NCBI GenBank assembly: GCA_963575745.1
Contig: CAUYUJ010021137.1
Coordinates: 149,501-213,500, forward strand
Reading direction: 5' to 3'
DNA: 64,000 nucleotides
From: Prorocentrum cordatum
Taxonomy: Eukaryota; Sar; Dinophyceae; Prorocentrales; Prorocentraceae
Shown here: positions 50,517 to 61,109 of the stretch, one piece after another
Layout of the letters: the number at the start of each line of letters is the position of its first letter
Numbering within the stretch: the stretch's first letter is position 1
Program-made: the position numbers and the translations under genes
The notes under the pieces: generated by a model
Told to the model about the DNA's origin: nothing
Database searches by the model: none
Seen by the model: only the letters and a program-made list of their open reading frames with translations

Positions 50517-52258
50517 ACAGCTTGCACAGACTGTCACCGTAAATCGCGGGGCCTCTCCGAGCGCGCTTCTGGTAGACTGCAACAGTCGACTGCGACACGC
50601 CAGTTCTGGTTTAGGCATTGCTTCTGTCAGCGCCAGTTTTGGCCGACCTGCACAGATGCGCCTCTCGGATGAGCCCTGCCTTCCGCTATGCAACAGATAC
50701 GCACACAATTCGAGTACGCGGCACCCTCGCACACATTTCGAGTGGGGTTGTGGGCGGCTAGCATGACTGAGCACCGCAAGTTCTCGAGCGCCTGACCCGG
50801 TCGGCGAAGTGCTTCCAGTCGCGTCGGGTGGTGACTGTCTGTCAGGTACCCTTCGGCGCGGGTGACCTGAAGTTTGCCTTGTACTGTAACAGTGGCACGC
50901 CTGTGCGGCCCACCGCATACGCTTTGACGCTGTGCGGACTGGGTTTGTCTTGCGGTTTTCCTTGATGCTGAGCCGGCTGCACGACTGATGTGTGTGTGTG
51001 TTTGTATATGATTAGCACACATATCAACACGAAGTACATGTATTGTGGTATTGTCCTCTCGTGCGTCTCATCTTAGGAGCGTGCCACTCGTTCAGGGACC
51101 CTGGCATCCAGCTCGCTGGCCTCAGGTTGCCAGTTGACTTACTCAGGGGGGTGGCCGTGGTGAGGGGAATGGGAAGGGGCTGGGATGGGGACGGTTGCGC
51201 GGAATCGGCAGAGTCTTTGTGGCCAGCGCTCCGCTGCAACAACGCATCCGTTCGGCGTGCCGCCGTTGTCGTGCTGGAGGCAGGTAATGTGTAGTTTCCC
51301 TTTCAAGCTCTCCCCAGAGGAGCGCCGCCCTCCGTCTCTCGGCGTGCAGAAGCCTGTCCACTAGGCTCCCAGTGATAGGCATGCGGGTGTGCGCCCGAGG
51401 TTCGATAGGGCCAGGCATCGTAGTAACAGCTGTTTATGCAGAGAAGCGTGACAACAAAACGGCGAGCTTATCCGACTCGTCTCCTCTCGCCGACTGCTGC
51501 GCCTCCGCTGCAACAGCTCCTGCGCCTCCCCACCCCCCAGGTCCCTGGTGGCGGGCGGCGCTGCCGCGGGCGGCCGCGGCGCCCCCGCAGGCCCACGTGG
51601 GGGAACCAGGATGACGATGACGAGGAGGACGAGGCTAGGAGGAGGAGCAGGAGGAGGAGTCCAGGTGGGACGAGGGGGGTGGGGCGCATCACGCTCTGAG
51701 CTAAGGTGCCCGCGAGAGCATCTGGTACTGGCGCGAGTGGGAATGGGACCACGATAGGACTCTGCGCATGTGCTGCGCATGGCTGGAACAGCGAGCGCAG
51801 GCGCCCCCATGCATCCCTGAGCTCAGAGATGAGGAGAAAGGCGCCCATCTTCAGATCAACTGCGTTCCTTATGCAGATTGTCTCACTCTCCAGGCCGCTA
51901 GGCGCTAGGCGCTTGGATGCTTGGGCTGCCTGGGTCGAATTGTTCTAGCCTTTAGCCTTCGGCTTTCTGGTGCCCAGTACCTCCCTGGTCGCCACCAGCT
52001 GGACGCAGCAAGCGAGGAGGAAGAGGCCACCAGAGAGGGCCCTAGGGCCCTAGCACCACGCCCAGGACCCCGCATAGCCCCGAGCACCCCAGCAGATCCG
52101 CTACAGGATTCGCATCCTTACATCATCTTGGCATACTGGCCCAAGCTAGTTCCCCATGGCTGGGGCAAGAGCCATGGGGGGATCCTTTATTCAGCACCTC
52201 ATCCCAGGGGTCTCCCAGCGCGGACTCGCAGTCGGTGTATGCCTGCCTTCTGCGAGAC
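50517..52258. other. Gene-poor spacer
   Basis: No supported gene. CTG(C/T)AACAG words recur (50578, 50884, 51233, 51508). A possible weak SL-like stretch (TTGGCATACTGGCCCAAG, 13 of 18) lies at 52128-52145. Confidence 0.5.
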
Positions 52259-53395
52259 ATGTTCGGCGGCTCGGATGACGAGGCCACTGAAGGTATGACG
52301 CTCTACGTTGAAGCCAGAGTTGCCGTGGACGTTCGGACCGTGGCCGCCGCCGCTGCGAGTCCGCAACAAGCCAACCAGGGAGGTTTTGCAGCGGGCGTGG
52401 GCGCCGCTGGCGGCGCCCGCAGAGCAGCGCGAGATCCAGACAGCATCGCTTCCTCCAGAGATAAAGGCTTGCGAGAGCCGTCGGCATCGGCTCCAGAGAT
52501 CAGGGCCTGCGAGATCCAGGCAGCATCGCCCTCTCCAGCACAGGTGCATCCAGCATCAGCACCGTCGCTTCCTCCAGGGAGCGTCGGAGACGGCGGAGCA
52601 GCTCGAGGGCCTTGCGGCGTGAACGCCAAGGTCAAGGTCATGGCCAATGACACCATCAGCGCCGAGGGCGTCAATGGTGATGGGATGGGCAAGGGGAACA
52701 ATGACGCATTGTCGTTCATCACAGATCGCCTGGGGCTCGACCTTTCACGCGGGGGACCGCCTACCGACGCTGTCGAGGGCCGAGCAGGATGCGGCGACGG
52801 CGGCGACAAGGCCTCTGGAGTTCGGAGCCCGAGGGCCTTTGCAGGGGTCGATGGCGGCAGCGCATTTCATTTCGCTAAGGTCGCCTGTTTCGACGACAAC
52901 GGCAAAAGAGTGACAGCGCCTGCCAGGCGTCGCATGCGCTCGCGCAGCCGAGAGACGCGGCTTACGATGATGTGGGATGGCGCCCGGGAGGACGCTCGAC
53001 AGGTGCTTAGTGATTGCCGCGGCATGCAATCGATGTTTGTACACCAGCCCCTCATCGACATCGACGTTGGTCTAGTGATGAAGCGCGTGCGGCACCTCCA
53101 CGATCGTGCCATCGCCTCTGGGCGCTCCGTCTACATCGGCACGACGAGCGACCCTTCATGGCGATGGAATGGAGGATGGGGGTGGCGAGGAAACGACCGA
53201 AGCTGCATGCGCGGGCACAAGCTCAGCTACGATGAGATGCAAGTGGTCGCGTCCTTCCCCGACAAACAATGCGGAGAGGTTGAGAAGCATGTGATCGCGC
53301 ACTTCCCCCGTGCTGACAACAAGGTCGCGTCGCAGCAGGGGCTTGCGGTCAGGCACTGCGCATACAGCTTCCTATATGTCTGTGGGACATTATGA
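52259..53395 (+). CDS. Protein with possible GIY-YIG nuclease-like C-terminal domain
   Basis: 378 codons from ATG 52259 (MFGGSDDEATEGMTLYVEAR); the open frame extends upstream, so a 5' exon is possible. The N-terminal 250 residues are Ala/Ser/Gly-rich and partly repeated (EIRACEIQAASPSP). The C-terminal 120 residues look folded: GRSVYIGTTSDPSWRW, HKLSYDEMQVVASFP, CGEVEKHVIAHF, ADNKVASQQGL. This reproduces the GIY-YIG order: a Y-I-G strand near residue 290, a following Arg (WRW), a Glu on a later helix (about 340) and a terminal Asn (about 353). The first GIY is degenerate (GRS). Nuclease activity is an inference; it may be an inactive or dinoflagellate-specific derivative. It is bounded downstream by 12-bp arrays. 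Confidence 0.55.
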   Translation: MFGGSDDEATEGMTLYVEARVAVDVRTVAAAAASPQQANQGGFAAGVGAAGGARRAARDPDSIASSRDKGLREPSASAPEIRACEIQAASPSPAQVHPASAPSLPPGSVGDGGAARGPCGVNAKVKVMANDTISAEGVNGDGMGKGNNDALSFITDRLGLDLSRGGPPTDAVEGRAGCGDGGDKASGVRSPRAFAGVDGGSAFHFAKVACFDDNGKRVTAPARRRMRSRSRETRLTMMWDGAREDARQVLSDCRGMQSMFVHQPLIDIDVGLVMKRVRHLHDRAIASGRSVYIGTTSDPSWRWNGGWGWRGNDRSCMRGHKLSYDEMQVVASFPDKQCGEVEKHVIAHFPRADNKVASQQGLAVRHCAYSFLYVCGTL

Positions 53396-53514
53396 GCGCC
53401 ATTTGCGAAGCTGCCCAGCTCCGCTGTCTTGTGCGTGCAGTGGCCACTACCCAGACGTGGTACGTGGTGGGGACGACTGAGGCTGCGATGCAGAAGTGAC
53501 AGAATCGCCAGTAC

Positions 53515-53853
53515 GCTGCAACAGCCGCTGCAACAGCCGCTGCAACAGCCGCTGCAACAGCCGCTGCAACAGCCGCTGCAACAGCCGCTGCAACAGCCGC
53601 TGCAGCCGCTGCACAGCCGCTGCAACAGCCGCTGCAACAGCCGCTGCAACAGCCGCTGCAACAGCCGCTGCAACAGCCGCTGCAACAGCCGCTGCAACAG
53701 CCGCTGCAACAGCCGCTGCAACAGCCGCTGCAACAGCCGCTGCAACAGCCGCTGCAACAGCCGCTGCAACAGCCGCTGCAACAGCCGCTGCAACAGCCGC
53801 TGCAACAGCCGCTGCAACAGCCGCTGCAACAGCCGCTGCAACAGCCGCTGCAG
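53515..53853. repeat. 12-bp tandem array (GCTGCAACAGCC), block 1
   Basis: About 28 near-perfect copies of a 12-bp unit, with one irregular GCTGCAGCCGCTGCACAG segment. It reads as LQQP, AATA or SRCN repeats in every frame and so gives long artefactual ORFs. The unit contains GCTG-CAA-CAGC, a minimal stem-loop. Confidence 0.97.
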
Positions 53854-53960
53854 TAGTAGAGCTCAACCCAGAAACTGGCGAGCGTGAGGACGATCTCCCG
53901 TTTCGACCTCACCTCTGGGACGACTGAGGCTGCGATGCAGAAGTGGCAGAATCGCCAGTA
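53854..53960. repeat. Spacer duplicated from the left flank of block 1
   Basis: The sequence GACTGAGGCTGCGATGCAGA and onward (53924-53960) repeats 53475-53513 almost exactly, so array and flank were duplicated together. Confidence 0.9.
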
Positions 53961-54247
53961 CGCTGCAACAGCCGCTGCAACAGCCGCTGCAACAGCCGCT
54001 GCAACAGCCGCTGCAACAGCCGCTGCAACAGCCGCTGCAACAGCCGCTGCACAGCCGCTGCAACAGCCGCTGCAGCAGCCGCTGCAGCAGCCGCTGCAAC
54101 AGCCGCTGCAACAGCCGCTGCAACAGCCGCTGCAACAGCCGCTGCAACAGCCGCTGCAACAGCCGCTGCAACAGCCGCTGCAACAGCCGCTGCAACAGCC
54201 GCTGCAACAGCCGCTGCGACAGCCGCTGCGACAGCCGCTGCAGCAGT
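53961..54247. repeat. 12-bp tandem array (GCTGCAACAGCC), block 2
   Basis: About 24 copies with CAG and CGA variants at the end. Same unit and orientation as block 1. Confidence 0.97.
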
Positions 54248-54269
54248 AGAGCACACCCAGCTTTCCTGT

Positions 54270-54291
54270 AGCGCAAGCACTTCGGCTCAAC
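54270..54291 (+). other. Possible decayed spliced leader upstream of U
   Basis: AGCGCAAGCACTTCGGCTCA aligns to the SL at about 15 of 22 positions with GGCTCAA intact. The homologous site in U' (59105-59126) scores similarly. Confidence 0.35.
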
Positions 54292-54327
54292 GCATTTCTT
54301 GCAGCGCCTGCAGGCTGTCATGCCAGA

Positions 54328-55137
54328 ATGGGGGGCAGCGCAGGGGGGCCTCCTGGCCCATGTCCAGAAACCGTCATCATGGACCCTGACACTGGACGCA
54401 ATGATGCTCCATGGCTACAAGTTAAGGAGTACGTTCCGAAGACGAGTGGGGAACCTAATGAGCCCTGGTGGTATTGTGCACCCTGCGAAAAATGGGCAGC
54501 CCCGACGCACCAGGTTTCGCAGGACCACATCAATAATGTAAAGAATAAGCATATCTGGTTCCATGATGCTTGTCCACAGGGTTCTGATGAAGACAAGACC
54601 GCATGGTGCTCTACCATCATGAGCACTGTGGAGCTCCACTCGACCTACGTCCAGAAACGGGAAGACGATGAAGCGGAGGACTGGAGGTCGACGAGGAAGG
54701 CCAAGGTCAAGGCCCGAGAGGGCAGAGGAGAACAATGGCAAAGTGAAGGCCATCAGCAAGTAGCTGGAACAGCTGCAGGAGAGAAGAACAACTGGAAAAG
54801 CTGGAACAGGTCAAGAGCTGCGTCACCAGGAGCTGCAACAGCAGGAGCTGCAACAGCAGGAGCTGCAACAGCAGGAGCACAGCAGTGGCAGCAGAAGCTT
54901 CCGCAGCAGCAGCAGCAGCAGGACGGGCTAACCACCATTATCACCACGATGCTCAATTTCTTGACCAACGCACAGAACAAGGACGAGAAGATGGATGAGA
55001 TTCTGGCTCTCCTGCCGGCGCAGGGACAGATGCTCGCGGCTCTCATGCGGGCACAGGACAACGTGCAGAAGAAAGCCGAGGAGCTCGATCAGAAAGTGGA
55101 GGAGCTCAAGCAGAAGGACAAACAGCAGCACCAGTGA
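54328..55137 (+). CDS. U: C2H2-type zinc finger and coiled-coil protein
   Basis: 269 aa from ATG 54328 (MGGSAGGPPGPCPETVIMDP) to TGA 55135-55137. A finger-like segment follows at residues 48-75: WWYCAPCEKWAAPTHQVSQD then H and NNVKNKH, i.e. C-x2-C with two later His, similar to U1/matrin-type fingers that bind RNA. The middle is Gln/Ala-rich with four ATAGA repeats. The C-terminus (KKAEELDQKVEELKQKDKQQ) is a heptad coiled coil. A paralogue (U') with the same flanks is 4.8 kb downstream. It is surrounded by palindromic family A DNA. RNA binding is inferred from the finger type only. Confidence 0.65.
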   Translation: MGGSAGGPPGPCPETVIMDPDTGRNDAPWLQVKEYVPKTSGEPNEPWWYCAPCEKWAAPTHQVSQDHINNVKNKHIWFHDACPQGSDEDKTAWCSTIMSTVELHSTYVQKREDDEAEDWRSTRKAKVKAREGRGEQWQSEGHQQVAGTAAGEKNNWKSWNRSRAASPGAATAGAATAGAATAGAQQWQQKLPQQQQQQDGLTTIITTMLNFLTNAQNKDEKMDEILALLPAQGQMLAALMRAQDNVQKKAEELDQKVEELKQKDKQQHQ

Positions 55138-55425
55138 GCTCAGCAGCAGGACAAGTGACCTCGCATGCGCGTCTGGTAGCCGATGTCGGAGGCGCGCAGC
55201 CTGGCTCGCGTGCTGGCTCTTTCGCCGCGCTGACGCGGCGCAGGGAGCTGGAATATGGCTCCTGAAGTTTTGGAAGGCTCTGGATTTGTTCGCAAATTGG
55301 GTATGCTCCTTATGGCCCCCACAGCGCCCACCTGTCGGAGCCCCACCTCGAGCTCGATCCTCGACTACTTCGTTTTTGGAGCAGGTGTTGCTATATTGAT
55401 TTCAGGCGCTGACTTCGTGCGTCCA
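55138..55425. other. 3' flank of U shared with U'
   Basis: The first 100 bases (AGCAGGACAAGTGACCTCGC and onward to CTGGCTCGCG) match the 3' flank of U' at 59938-60035, defining the duplication end. The remainder is unique. Confidence 0.7.
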
Positions 55426-55885
55426 CGGAGTTCTAACATATCATGTTAGAGCTCCCGCGGAGCTCTAACATACGATGTTAGCCATTGGGGCTCTACCGTA
55501 ATCTAACATGCTATGTATGTTAGAGCTCCACTGGAGTTCTAACATGCCATGTCAGAGCTTCCAGGGAGCTCTAATATAATCTAACGTGCTATGTTAGAGC
55601 TCCGTTGGAGCTCTAGCATGCAATGTTAGAGCTCCCTGGGGGGTCTAACATGCAAGGTTAGAGGTGCCAGGGAGTTCCCTGGGAGCTCTTACATCACATG
55701 GCTCAGCTCCCAGGTAGCCATATATAACATGACATGTTAGAGGTCCCACGGAGTTCTAACATACGATGTTAGAACTCCCAAGGAGCTCCAACATATTCTA
55801 ACTTGCTATGTTAACAGCATGTTAGAGTTGCCTCCCATACTCGATGGGACCTCTCACAAAGCATGTTAGAGCTCCCATCGAGCCG
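55425..55885. repeat. Palindromic array, family A, block 2
   Basis: Units built on TTAGAGCTCC/GGAGCTCTAA with CATG or CATA linkers, several degenerate (for example GAGGTGCCAGGGAGTTCC). Confidence 0.92.
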
Positions 55886-55887
55886 TC

Positions 55888-56170
55888 CCCCCCCCCGCCG
55901 TCGTCGTCGTCGTCGTCGTCGTCCCATTGGGCACGTCCGCATGCCGTCCCCCCGCCATCGTCGTCGTCGTCGTCGTGATGATGATGATGATGGTGATGAT
56001 GGTGGTTATGATGGTGATGGATGATGGTGATGATGGTGATGGAGACGATGTTGATTGTATATATACGATCGGATAGCCGCCCTTCGAAATTATCATTATC
56101 ATCGTCATAAACATCGTCATCATCACAATCAGAAAAACAGTACATCGTCATAATCACCAAAAAAAACAAG
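55888..56170. repeat. CGT and GAT trinucleotide repeats
   Basis: GTCGTCGTC runs at 55897-55975 and GATGATGGT at 55976-56050, then AT-richer DNA. No gene. Confidence 0.85.
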
Positions 56171-56269
56171 CAGCAAGAAAAACCATAATCACTTCAAAAA
56201 CACATCAAACACATCAACCTAAACCAGCCCTAATCCCAGCCAGTCGAGGGGGCCGCTTCCGACGAGGAG

Positions 56270-57545
56270 GCCGGGAGCTCTTAACGTGCCATGTTAGAGC
56301 TCCCACGGAGCTCTAACATACCATGTTAGAGCTCCCAGTGAGCTCTAACATACTCTAACATGCTATGTTAGAGCTCCGTTGGAGCCCCAACGAGCCATGT
56401 TAGAGCTCCCTGGGAGCTCTAACATAGCATGTTGGAGCATGTTAGAGGTCCCACGGAGCTCTAACATACCATGTTAGAGCTCCCAGGGAGCTCTAACATA
56501 CTCTAACATGCCATGTTAGAGCTCCATTGGAGCTCGGTATGTTAGAGCTCCCAGGGAGCTCTAATATGGGAGCTCTAACATAGCATGTTAGAGCTCTCTG
56601 GGAGCTCTAAAATGCTATGTTAGAGCTCCCTGGTCGCTCTAACCTACCCGCCGCCGCCGCCGCCGCCGTGTTAGAGCTCCCACGGAGCTCTAATTTACGA
56701 TGTTAGAGCTCCCAGGGAGCTCTAACATAATCTGACTTGCGATGTTAGAGCTCCATTGGAGCTCTAATGGAGCTCTAACGTAGTATGTTAGAGGTCCCAG
56801 GGAGCTCTAACATACTCTAACATGGTATGTTAGAGCTCCGTTGGAGCTCTGACATGCCATGTTCGAGCTCCCTGGGAGTGCCAACATAACATGTTAGAGC
56901 TTCCTGGAGCTCGACCATGCCATGTTAGAGCTCCCTGTGAGGCCTAATATGCTAGGTTAGAGGTGTCAGGGAGTTCCCTGGGAGCTCTTACATGACATGT
57001 TTCAGCGCCCAGGGAGCTATACCATGATATGTAAGAGGTCCCACGGAGTTCTCACATACGATGTTGGAGCTCCCACGGAGCTCGAACATACGATGTTAGA
57101 GCTCCCAGGGAGCTCTAACATAATATAACATGCTATGTTAGAGCTCCACTTGAGCTCTAACATACGATGTTAGAGCTCCCAGGGAGCTCTAACATAGCAT
57201 GTTAGAGCTCCCAGTGAGCTCTAGCACACTCTAGCTTGCTATGTCAGAGCTCCCATGGGGGCTCTAACATAGCATGTCAGAGAGCTCTAACATCGTATGT
57301 TAGAGCTCCCAGTGAGCTCTAACACACTCTAACTTGCTATGTCAGAGCTCTCATGAGAGCTCTAACATAGCATGTCAGAGCTCCCACGGAACTCTAACAT
57401 ACGATGTTGGAGCTCCCAGGGAGCTCTAACATAATATAACATGCTATGTTAGAGCTCCATTGGAGCTCTAACATACGATGTTAGAGCTCCCAGGTAGCTC
57501 TAACATACTCTAACTTGCTATGTCAGAGCTCCCTGGGAGCTCTAT
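56270..57545. repeat. Palindromic array, family A, block 3
   Basis: Several dozen units. Centres vary among CCCAGGGAG, CCACGGAG, CCATTGGAG, CCGTTGGAG and CCCTGGGAG; linkers are CATACCATG, CATAGCATG, CATACGATG or CATACTCTAACATG. A (GCC)n insert lies at 56650-56670. Confidence 0.95.
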
Positions 57546-57549
57546 CCCG

Positions 57550-58595
57550 TCGCCGCCGCCGCCGCCGCCGCCCCTTGACCGTTTCACAATCGATTGCGCA
57601 ACGGTTAAGACCCCCCCTCTCGCCAGGGGGGGGGGGGGGGCTTAACCGTGTCACAATCGATTGCGCAACGGTTAAGCCCCCCCCACCCCTTCTCGCCAGG
57701 GGGGGGTCTTAACAGTTGCGCGATCGATTGCGAAACGGTTAAGGCCTCCCCCCCCCCCCCCCCCCCTCTCGCCAGGGGGGGGCCTTAACCGCGTCGCAAT
57801 CGATTGCGCAACGGTTAAGGCCCCCCCCCCTGGCGAGAGGAGGGGGTTCAACCGTTGCGCGATCGGCTGGCTAAGTCGCTCTTAACGTTCCGATTCCTTC
57901 GATTAAGACCCCCCCCTCGCAGCTGGGGGGGCTTAACCGTTCCGCGTGGGGTCTTAAGCAGGATTTCGATCCCGATCGCGCAACGGTTGAGGCCCCCTCC
58001 TTCGCCAGGGGGGGGGGGGGGGGCTTAACCGTTCGCAGATCGAGCAACCAACGGTTTAAGCCCCCCCCCACCCCTGCGAGAGGGGGGTCTTCACCGTTTC
58101 ACAATCGATCGCGCAACGGTTAAGACCCCCCCCTGGCGAGAGGGGGGGGGCCTTCAACCGTTGCGCAATCGATTGTGAAACGGTTAAGGGGCGGCGGCGG
58201 CGGCGGCGGCGGCGGAGCGCTTAACCGTTTGACAATCGATTGCGCAACGGTTAAGGCCCCCCTGGCGAGAGGGGGGTCTTAACCGTTGCGCAATCGATTG
58301 TGAAACGGTTAAGCGGTTACGGAGCGGCGGCGGCGGCGGCGGCGGTTGCGGCGCCTAACCGTTTCACAATCGATTGCGCAACGGTTAATCTCCCCCTGGC
58401 GAGAGGGGGTCTTAACCGTTGCGCAATCGATTGTGAAACGGTTAAGGGGCGGCGGCGGCGGCGGCGGCGGCGGCGGAGCGCCTAACCGTTTCACAATCGA
58501 TTGTGCAACGGTCAAGACCCCCCTGGCGAGAGGGGGGTCTTAACCGTTGCGCAATCGATTGTAAAACGGTTAAGGGGCGGCGGCGGCGGCGGGTA
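57550..58595. repeat. Palindromic array, family B (CTTAACCGTT)
   Basis: Units with arms CTTAACCGTT and AACGGTTAAG around CAATCGATTG (itself a palindrome), alternating with C-run/G-run linkers (CCCCCCTGGCGAGAGGGGGG). (GGC)n or (CGC)n runs occur at 57548-57575, 58188-58218, 58323-58352, 58447-58480 and 58577-58590. It is embedded within family A DNA on both sides. Confidence 0.95.
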
Positions 58596-58597
58596 GG

Positions 58598-58990
58598 TTA
58601 GAGCTCCCGGGGAGCTATAACATGGTATGTTACAGCTCCAGGGGGCTCTAGCATGGCATGTTAGAGCCCCCAGGGAGCTCTGACATGGCATGTTCGAGCT
58701 CTCACGGAGCTCGAACATAGCATGTTAGAGTATGTTAGAGCTCACTGGGGGCTCTGACGTCGTATGTTACAGCTCCGCGGGAGCTCTAACATAGCATGTT
58801 AGAGCTCCATGGGAGACCTAACATGCCATGGTGGAGTCCCACGGGAGCTCTAACATAGCATGTTAGAGCTCCACGGGAGCTCTAACATCCTATGTTCGAC
58901 CTCCCAGGGAGATCTAACATAGCTTGTTCAAGCTCCCTGAAGCCCTTCTAAAATGCAATGTTAGAGCTCCCTGGGGGCTCTACCATGTGA
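58598..58990. repeat. Palindromic array, family A, block 4
   Basis: Degenerate family A units including CCGGGGAG and CCGCGGGAG centres, running up to the U' duplication. Confidence 0.92.
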
Positions 58991-59104
58991 GGGAAATCGA
59001 TCAACGAAGGGGGATCCCCCACATCGCCCTGCCCCTCGGGAACCGACAAAATAGCCTCCTGGACCCCTCTTGGTTCCATTTATCAGATCACCCAGCTTTC
59101 CTGT

Positions 59105-59126
59105 TGCGCAGGCACCTCGGCTCAAG
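59105..59126 (+). other. Possible decayed spliced leader upstream of U'
   Basis: TGCGCAGGCACCTCGGCTCA then AG: about 15 of 22 SL positions match, GGCTCAAG is intact, and most differences are T to C. It is 28 bases upstream of ATG 59155. Confidence 0.4.
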
Positions 59127-59154
59127 GCATTTCTTGCAGCGCCTGCAGGCTGCC

Positions 59155-59932
59155 ATGTCAGAAATGGGGGCCAGCGTAGGGAGGCCTGGCCCATGTCCAG
59201 AAACCGTCATCATGGACCCTGACACTGGGCCCATTGATGCGCCATGGCTAGAAGTTCGCGAGTACGTTTCGAAGAAGAGTGGAGCACCTAAGGGGCCCTG
59301 GTGGTTTTGTTTACCGTGCGAGAAATGGGCAGCCCCGACGCACCAGATTTCGGCGGACCACATCAAGAATGTAAAAAATAAGCATCTCTGGTGGCATAAA
59401 GCTTGTCCACAGGGTTCTGATGAGGAGAAGGCCGCATGGTGCTCTAAGATCAGGAACACTGTGGTGCTCCACTCGAACTACGCCCCGAAGCAGAAAAACG
59501 ACGAATCGGATGATTGGAGGTCGTCGAAGAAGCCCAAGCTCAAGGGCAGCGAGAGCAGAGAGCAATGGCAAAGTGAAGGCCATCAGCATGGAGCTGGAAC
59601 AGCTGCAGGAGGGAACACCTGGAAAAGCTGGAACAGTTCAAGAGCTGCGTCATCAGGAGCTGCAGCAGCAGGAGCTGCAACAGCAGGAGCACAGCAGTGG
59701 CAGCATAAGCTTACGCAGCAGCAGCAGCAGGACGGGCGAACCACCGTTACCACCTCGATGTTCAATTTCTTGACCAACGCTGCTCCAAACCTTATTGGCC
59801 GAGAAGATGGATCGGATTCTGGACCTCCTGCGGGCGCAGGGACAGGCGCTCCAGGACCTGCAGAAGAAAGTCGAGGAGCTCGATCAGAAAGTGGAGGAGC
59901 TCAAGCAGCAGGACAAGCAGCAGGACCAGTGA
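59155..59932 (+). pseudogene. U': frameshifted paralogue of U
   Basis: Begins MSEMGASVGRPGPCPETVI and keeps the finger (WWFCLPCEKWAAPTHQISAD, then H and NVKNKH) and the Gln/Ala-rich middle. Near 59785-59800 the two copies differ in length: U' has TGCTCCAAACCTTATTGGCC where U has a shorter unrelated stretch. This shifts the frame. The expected coiled coil then continues in another frame (KMDRILDLLRAQGQALQDLQ) to TGA 59930-59932. About 75-80% DNA identity to U over 0.9 kb. Either a pseudogene or a copy with an unrecognised intron at that point. Confidence 0.7.
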
Positions 59933-60244
59933 GCTCAGCAGCAGGACAAGTGACCTCGCATGGGCGCCTGGTAGCCGATGTCGGAGGCGTGCAGCCTGGC
60001 TCGCGCGCTGGCTCCTTCGCCGCGCTCTGGCCCCTTCGCCGCGCTCGCGCGGTGCGCCCGTGCAGCGGGCCAGCGAGTTCGAAAGAAAAGCAGATTTATG
60101 GGGTTCTGCATCTAGTAGGACTGAAAAAATGAGTGCGTTGCAGATTGGGATCTCCCCTTGACGCCCTGAGGGGCGAGGAGTGTCTGGCAATCTCTCTTGA
60201 GGCCCTGTGGGGAGATAGAATTTCTGGCATCTCCTCTTGAGGCC

Positions 60245-60590
60245 CTTAGGGTGGTTAGATGATGTTAGAGCTCCAGGGAGCTGTAACATGACATGTTAGA
60301 GCTCCAACGGAGCTCTGTCATAGCATGTTGTTAGATTATGTTAGAGTTCCCTGGGGGCTCTAACATAGCATGTTAGATGATGTGAGAGTTCCCTGGGGGC
60401 TCTAGCATCGCATGTTAGAGCTCCAAGGGATCTCTAACATAGCATGTTAGATTTGGTTAGAGCTCCCTGGGGGCTCTAGCATCACATGTTAGAGCTCCGT
60501 GGGAGCTCTAACATGTCATGTGAGAGCTCCCTGGGAGCTCTAACACCACATGTTAGAGCTCCGTGGGGGCTCGAACATGTCAGGACAGAT
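60245..60590. repeat. Palindromic array, family A, block 5
   Basis: Units with CTGGGGGCTCTA centres and TTAGATGATGTTAGAG linkers, more degenerate than blocks 3 and 6. Confidence 0.9.
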
Positions 60591-60604
60591 GCCAGACAAA
60601 GAAA

Positions 60605-60755
60605 CCAAGCTACCATGATAGGCTGCTCTACCATAAGAAACCCAGCTACCATAAGAGACCAAACTACCATGAGAAGCCAAGGTGCCCTAAGACACCCAGC
60701 TACCATAAGAAACCAAACTACCATAAGAGACCAAGCTACCATACGAAGAAGGATG
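60605..60755. repeat. Short tandem repeat CTACCATAAGA
   Basis: About eight loose copies of a 16-17-bp unit, CTACCATAAGAGACCAA and variants. Confidence 0.85.
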
Positions 60756-61036
60756 ACCGAGTGACCTCGCGCGGGCCGCTGCCTGCGGCAGTAGCTTCTC
60801 ACACGGGTAGCGTTGTCGTATAAGTCTTCTCACAGCGGCGTGCCGCCGCATTCCCTTGTCACAGTCCCCATCAGGCTTCTCGCAGCAGCCTCGCGCAATT
60901 ATGCTGAGGCCTTCCTGTGCTGGCTCATCCTTGGGGCCCCCAGTAGGCTCTTCCAATGCTCATCCTGACCCTGGCCTGAAGTATCCACAGCCGCTCTGGG
61001 GTCTTCCAGTTTCCTGGCCCGCGCCATCTGATTGTA

Positions 61037-61057
61037 CGTAGTCTCGCTTGGCTCGAG
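61037..61057 (+). other. Possible decayed spliced leader upstream of the HU-like fragment
   Basis: CGTAGTCTCGCTTGGCTCGA then G keeps CGTAG and TTGGCTC with a changed middle. It lies upstream of the HU-like coding segment. Confidence 0.4.
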
Positions 61058-61109
61058 AAGTTGTTGGCGATTTTGCTGTATCGAGGGCCTGCCGCCTTTC
61101 TTTCCGGTG

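Noticed and set aside
53227-54389. Long Cys/Ser-Gly, Ala/Val and Leu/Gln repeat proteins
   Set aside because: All frames of the 12-bp repeat are open on both strands; none has non-repeat coding support. The real coding end here is the 52259-53395 frame.
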